From the NCBI GenBank assembly GCA_016722705.1, contig JADKGN010000006.1, positions 1 to 36,907 on the forward strand: DNA of 36,907 nucleotides, given 5' to 3'. The DNA is from Candidatus Dechloromonas phosphoritropha (GTDB taxonomy: Bacteria; Pseudomonadota; Gammaproteobacteria; Burkholderiales; Rhodocyclaceae). Numbering within the stretch: position 1 is the first letter of the stretch; every line of letters begins with the position of its first letter. Shown one piece after another: positions 36,685-36,907 of the stretch. The notes under the pieces are model-generated. The model ran no database searches and was not told the origin of the DNA. It saw only the letters and a list, made by a program, of their open reading frames with translations. Both the position numbers and the translations under genes were made by a program.

Positions 36685-36907
36685 TCAATCGCCAGCTCTC
36701 GATCGCCTGGCGCAAGAGGCGCTCCGCCTCTGCGCTGTCAGGCGCATTGAAGATGGCCCGAATCTGCTGCGCCACGGGTTTGCGCTGATCGAGGCGCGTG
36801 ACGTACGACTGCGCGTTCCTGTTGCAGGTGGAACTGGCAACGCCGCCAAGGCACGCTGGGCAGGGTCGCGCAGCAGCCGCATTGAGTCCGGCATGCATCG
36901 GCGATGA
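36685..36907 (-). pseudogene. Second IS256-like transposase, internal fragment
   Basis: On the - strand this stretch reads WRRCQFHLQQ, then SYVTRLDQRKPVAQQIRAIF and NAPDSAEAERLLRQAIESW, with one slip near 36810. It matches the middle of an IS256-type transposase different from the one just to its left. It runs off the window end and is cut at 36684 by the neighbouring element. Confidence 0.7.

Overview
The window looks like part of a betaproteobacterial chromosome, most likely from the Rhodocyclales (an Accumulibacter- or Azonexus-like organism). This is inferred from the high GC content, the protein flavour (SecA, MinD, TrpE, Rpe, ApaG, PhnDCEE) and the gph-rpe-apaG neighbourhood. No 16S gene is present, so the placement is an inference. 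Housekeeping blocks alternate with a mobile and accessory block. Many genes, including essential ones such as secA and minE, carry one-base frameshifts, often in homopolymers. I read most of these as consensus errors, not true pseudogenes. They are densest at about 1-2.4 kb and 28-36.9 kb and nearly absent at 16.7-23.6 kb.

Layout, left to right. (1) 1-3.9 kb, + strand: end of an alpha-glucan phosphorylase, pgi, glgA (glycogen metabolism), then folA. (2) 4.0-10.3 kb: an IS66-family element with a perfect 8-bp target duplication, an IS1634-family element, and an IS3-family element. (3) 10.3-16.4 kb: an accessory operon on the - strand. It encodes two zinc-ribbon membrane proteins, a multi-zinc-ribbon/BON-domain membrane protein, a glycine-zipper lipoprotein and a secreted M23-like peptidase. 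The peptidase gene is split by a roughly 1.6-kb element that I cannot assign to a known IS family, and is cut again by the IS3 element. This block abuts a trpG remnant of about 35 codons. (4) 16.7-24.7 kb: a CZB-domain protein gene and trpE (-), minCDE (+), gph and rpe (-), apaG and a methyltransferase (+), and an AI-2E-type permease (-). (5) 24.7-28.5 kb, - strand: a phosphonate/phosphite-type ABC transporter phnD-phnC-phnE-phnE. (6) 28.9-33.9 kb: argJ and secA (-), with a divergent DUF1186/SEC-C gene. (7) 33.9-36.9 kb: an XRE-like regulator, a perfect 18-bp inverted-repeat operator and a divergent DNA methyltransferase, interrupted by an IS256-family element that adjoins a second IS256-like transposase fragment.

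Functionally, the glycogen genes, the trp genes and the envelope/secretion and division genes are ordinary core functions. The most unusual material is the zinc-ribbon/BON/lipoprotein/peptidase operon and the unclassified element inserted into it. Removing that element rejoins the peptidase reading frame.
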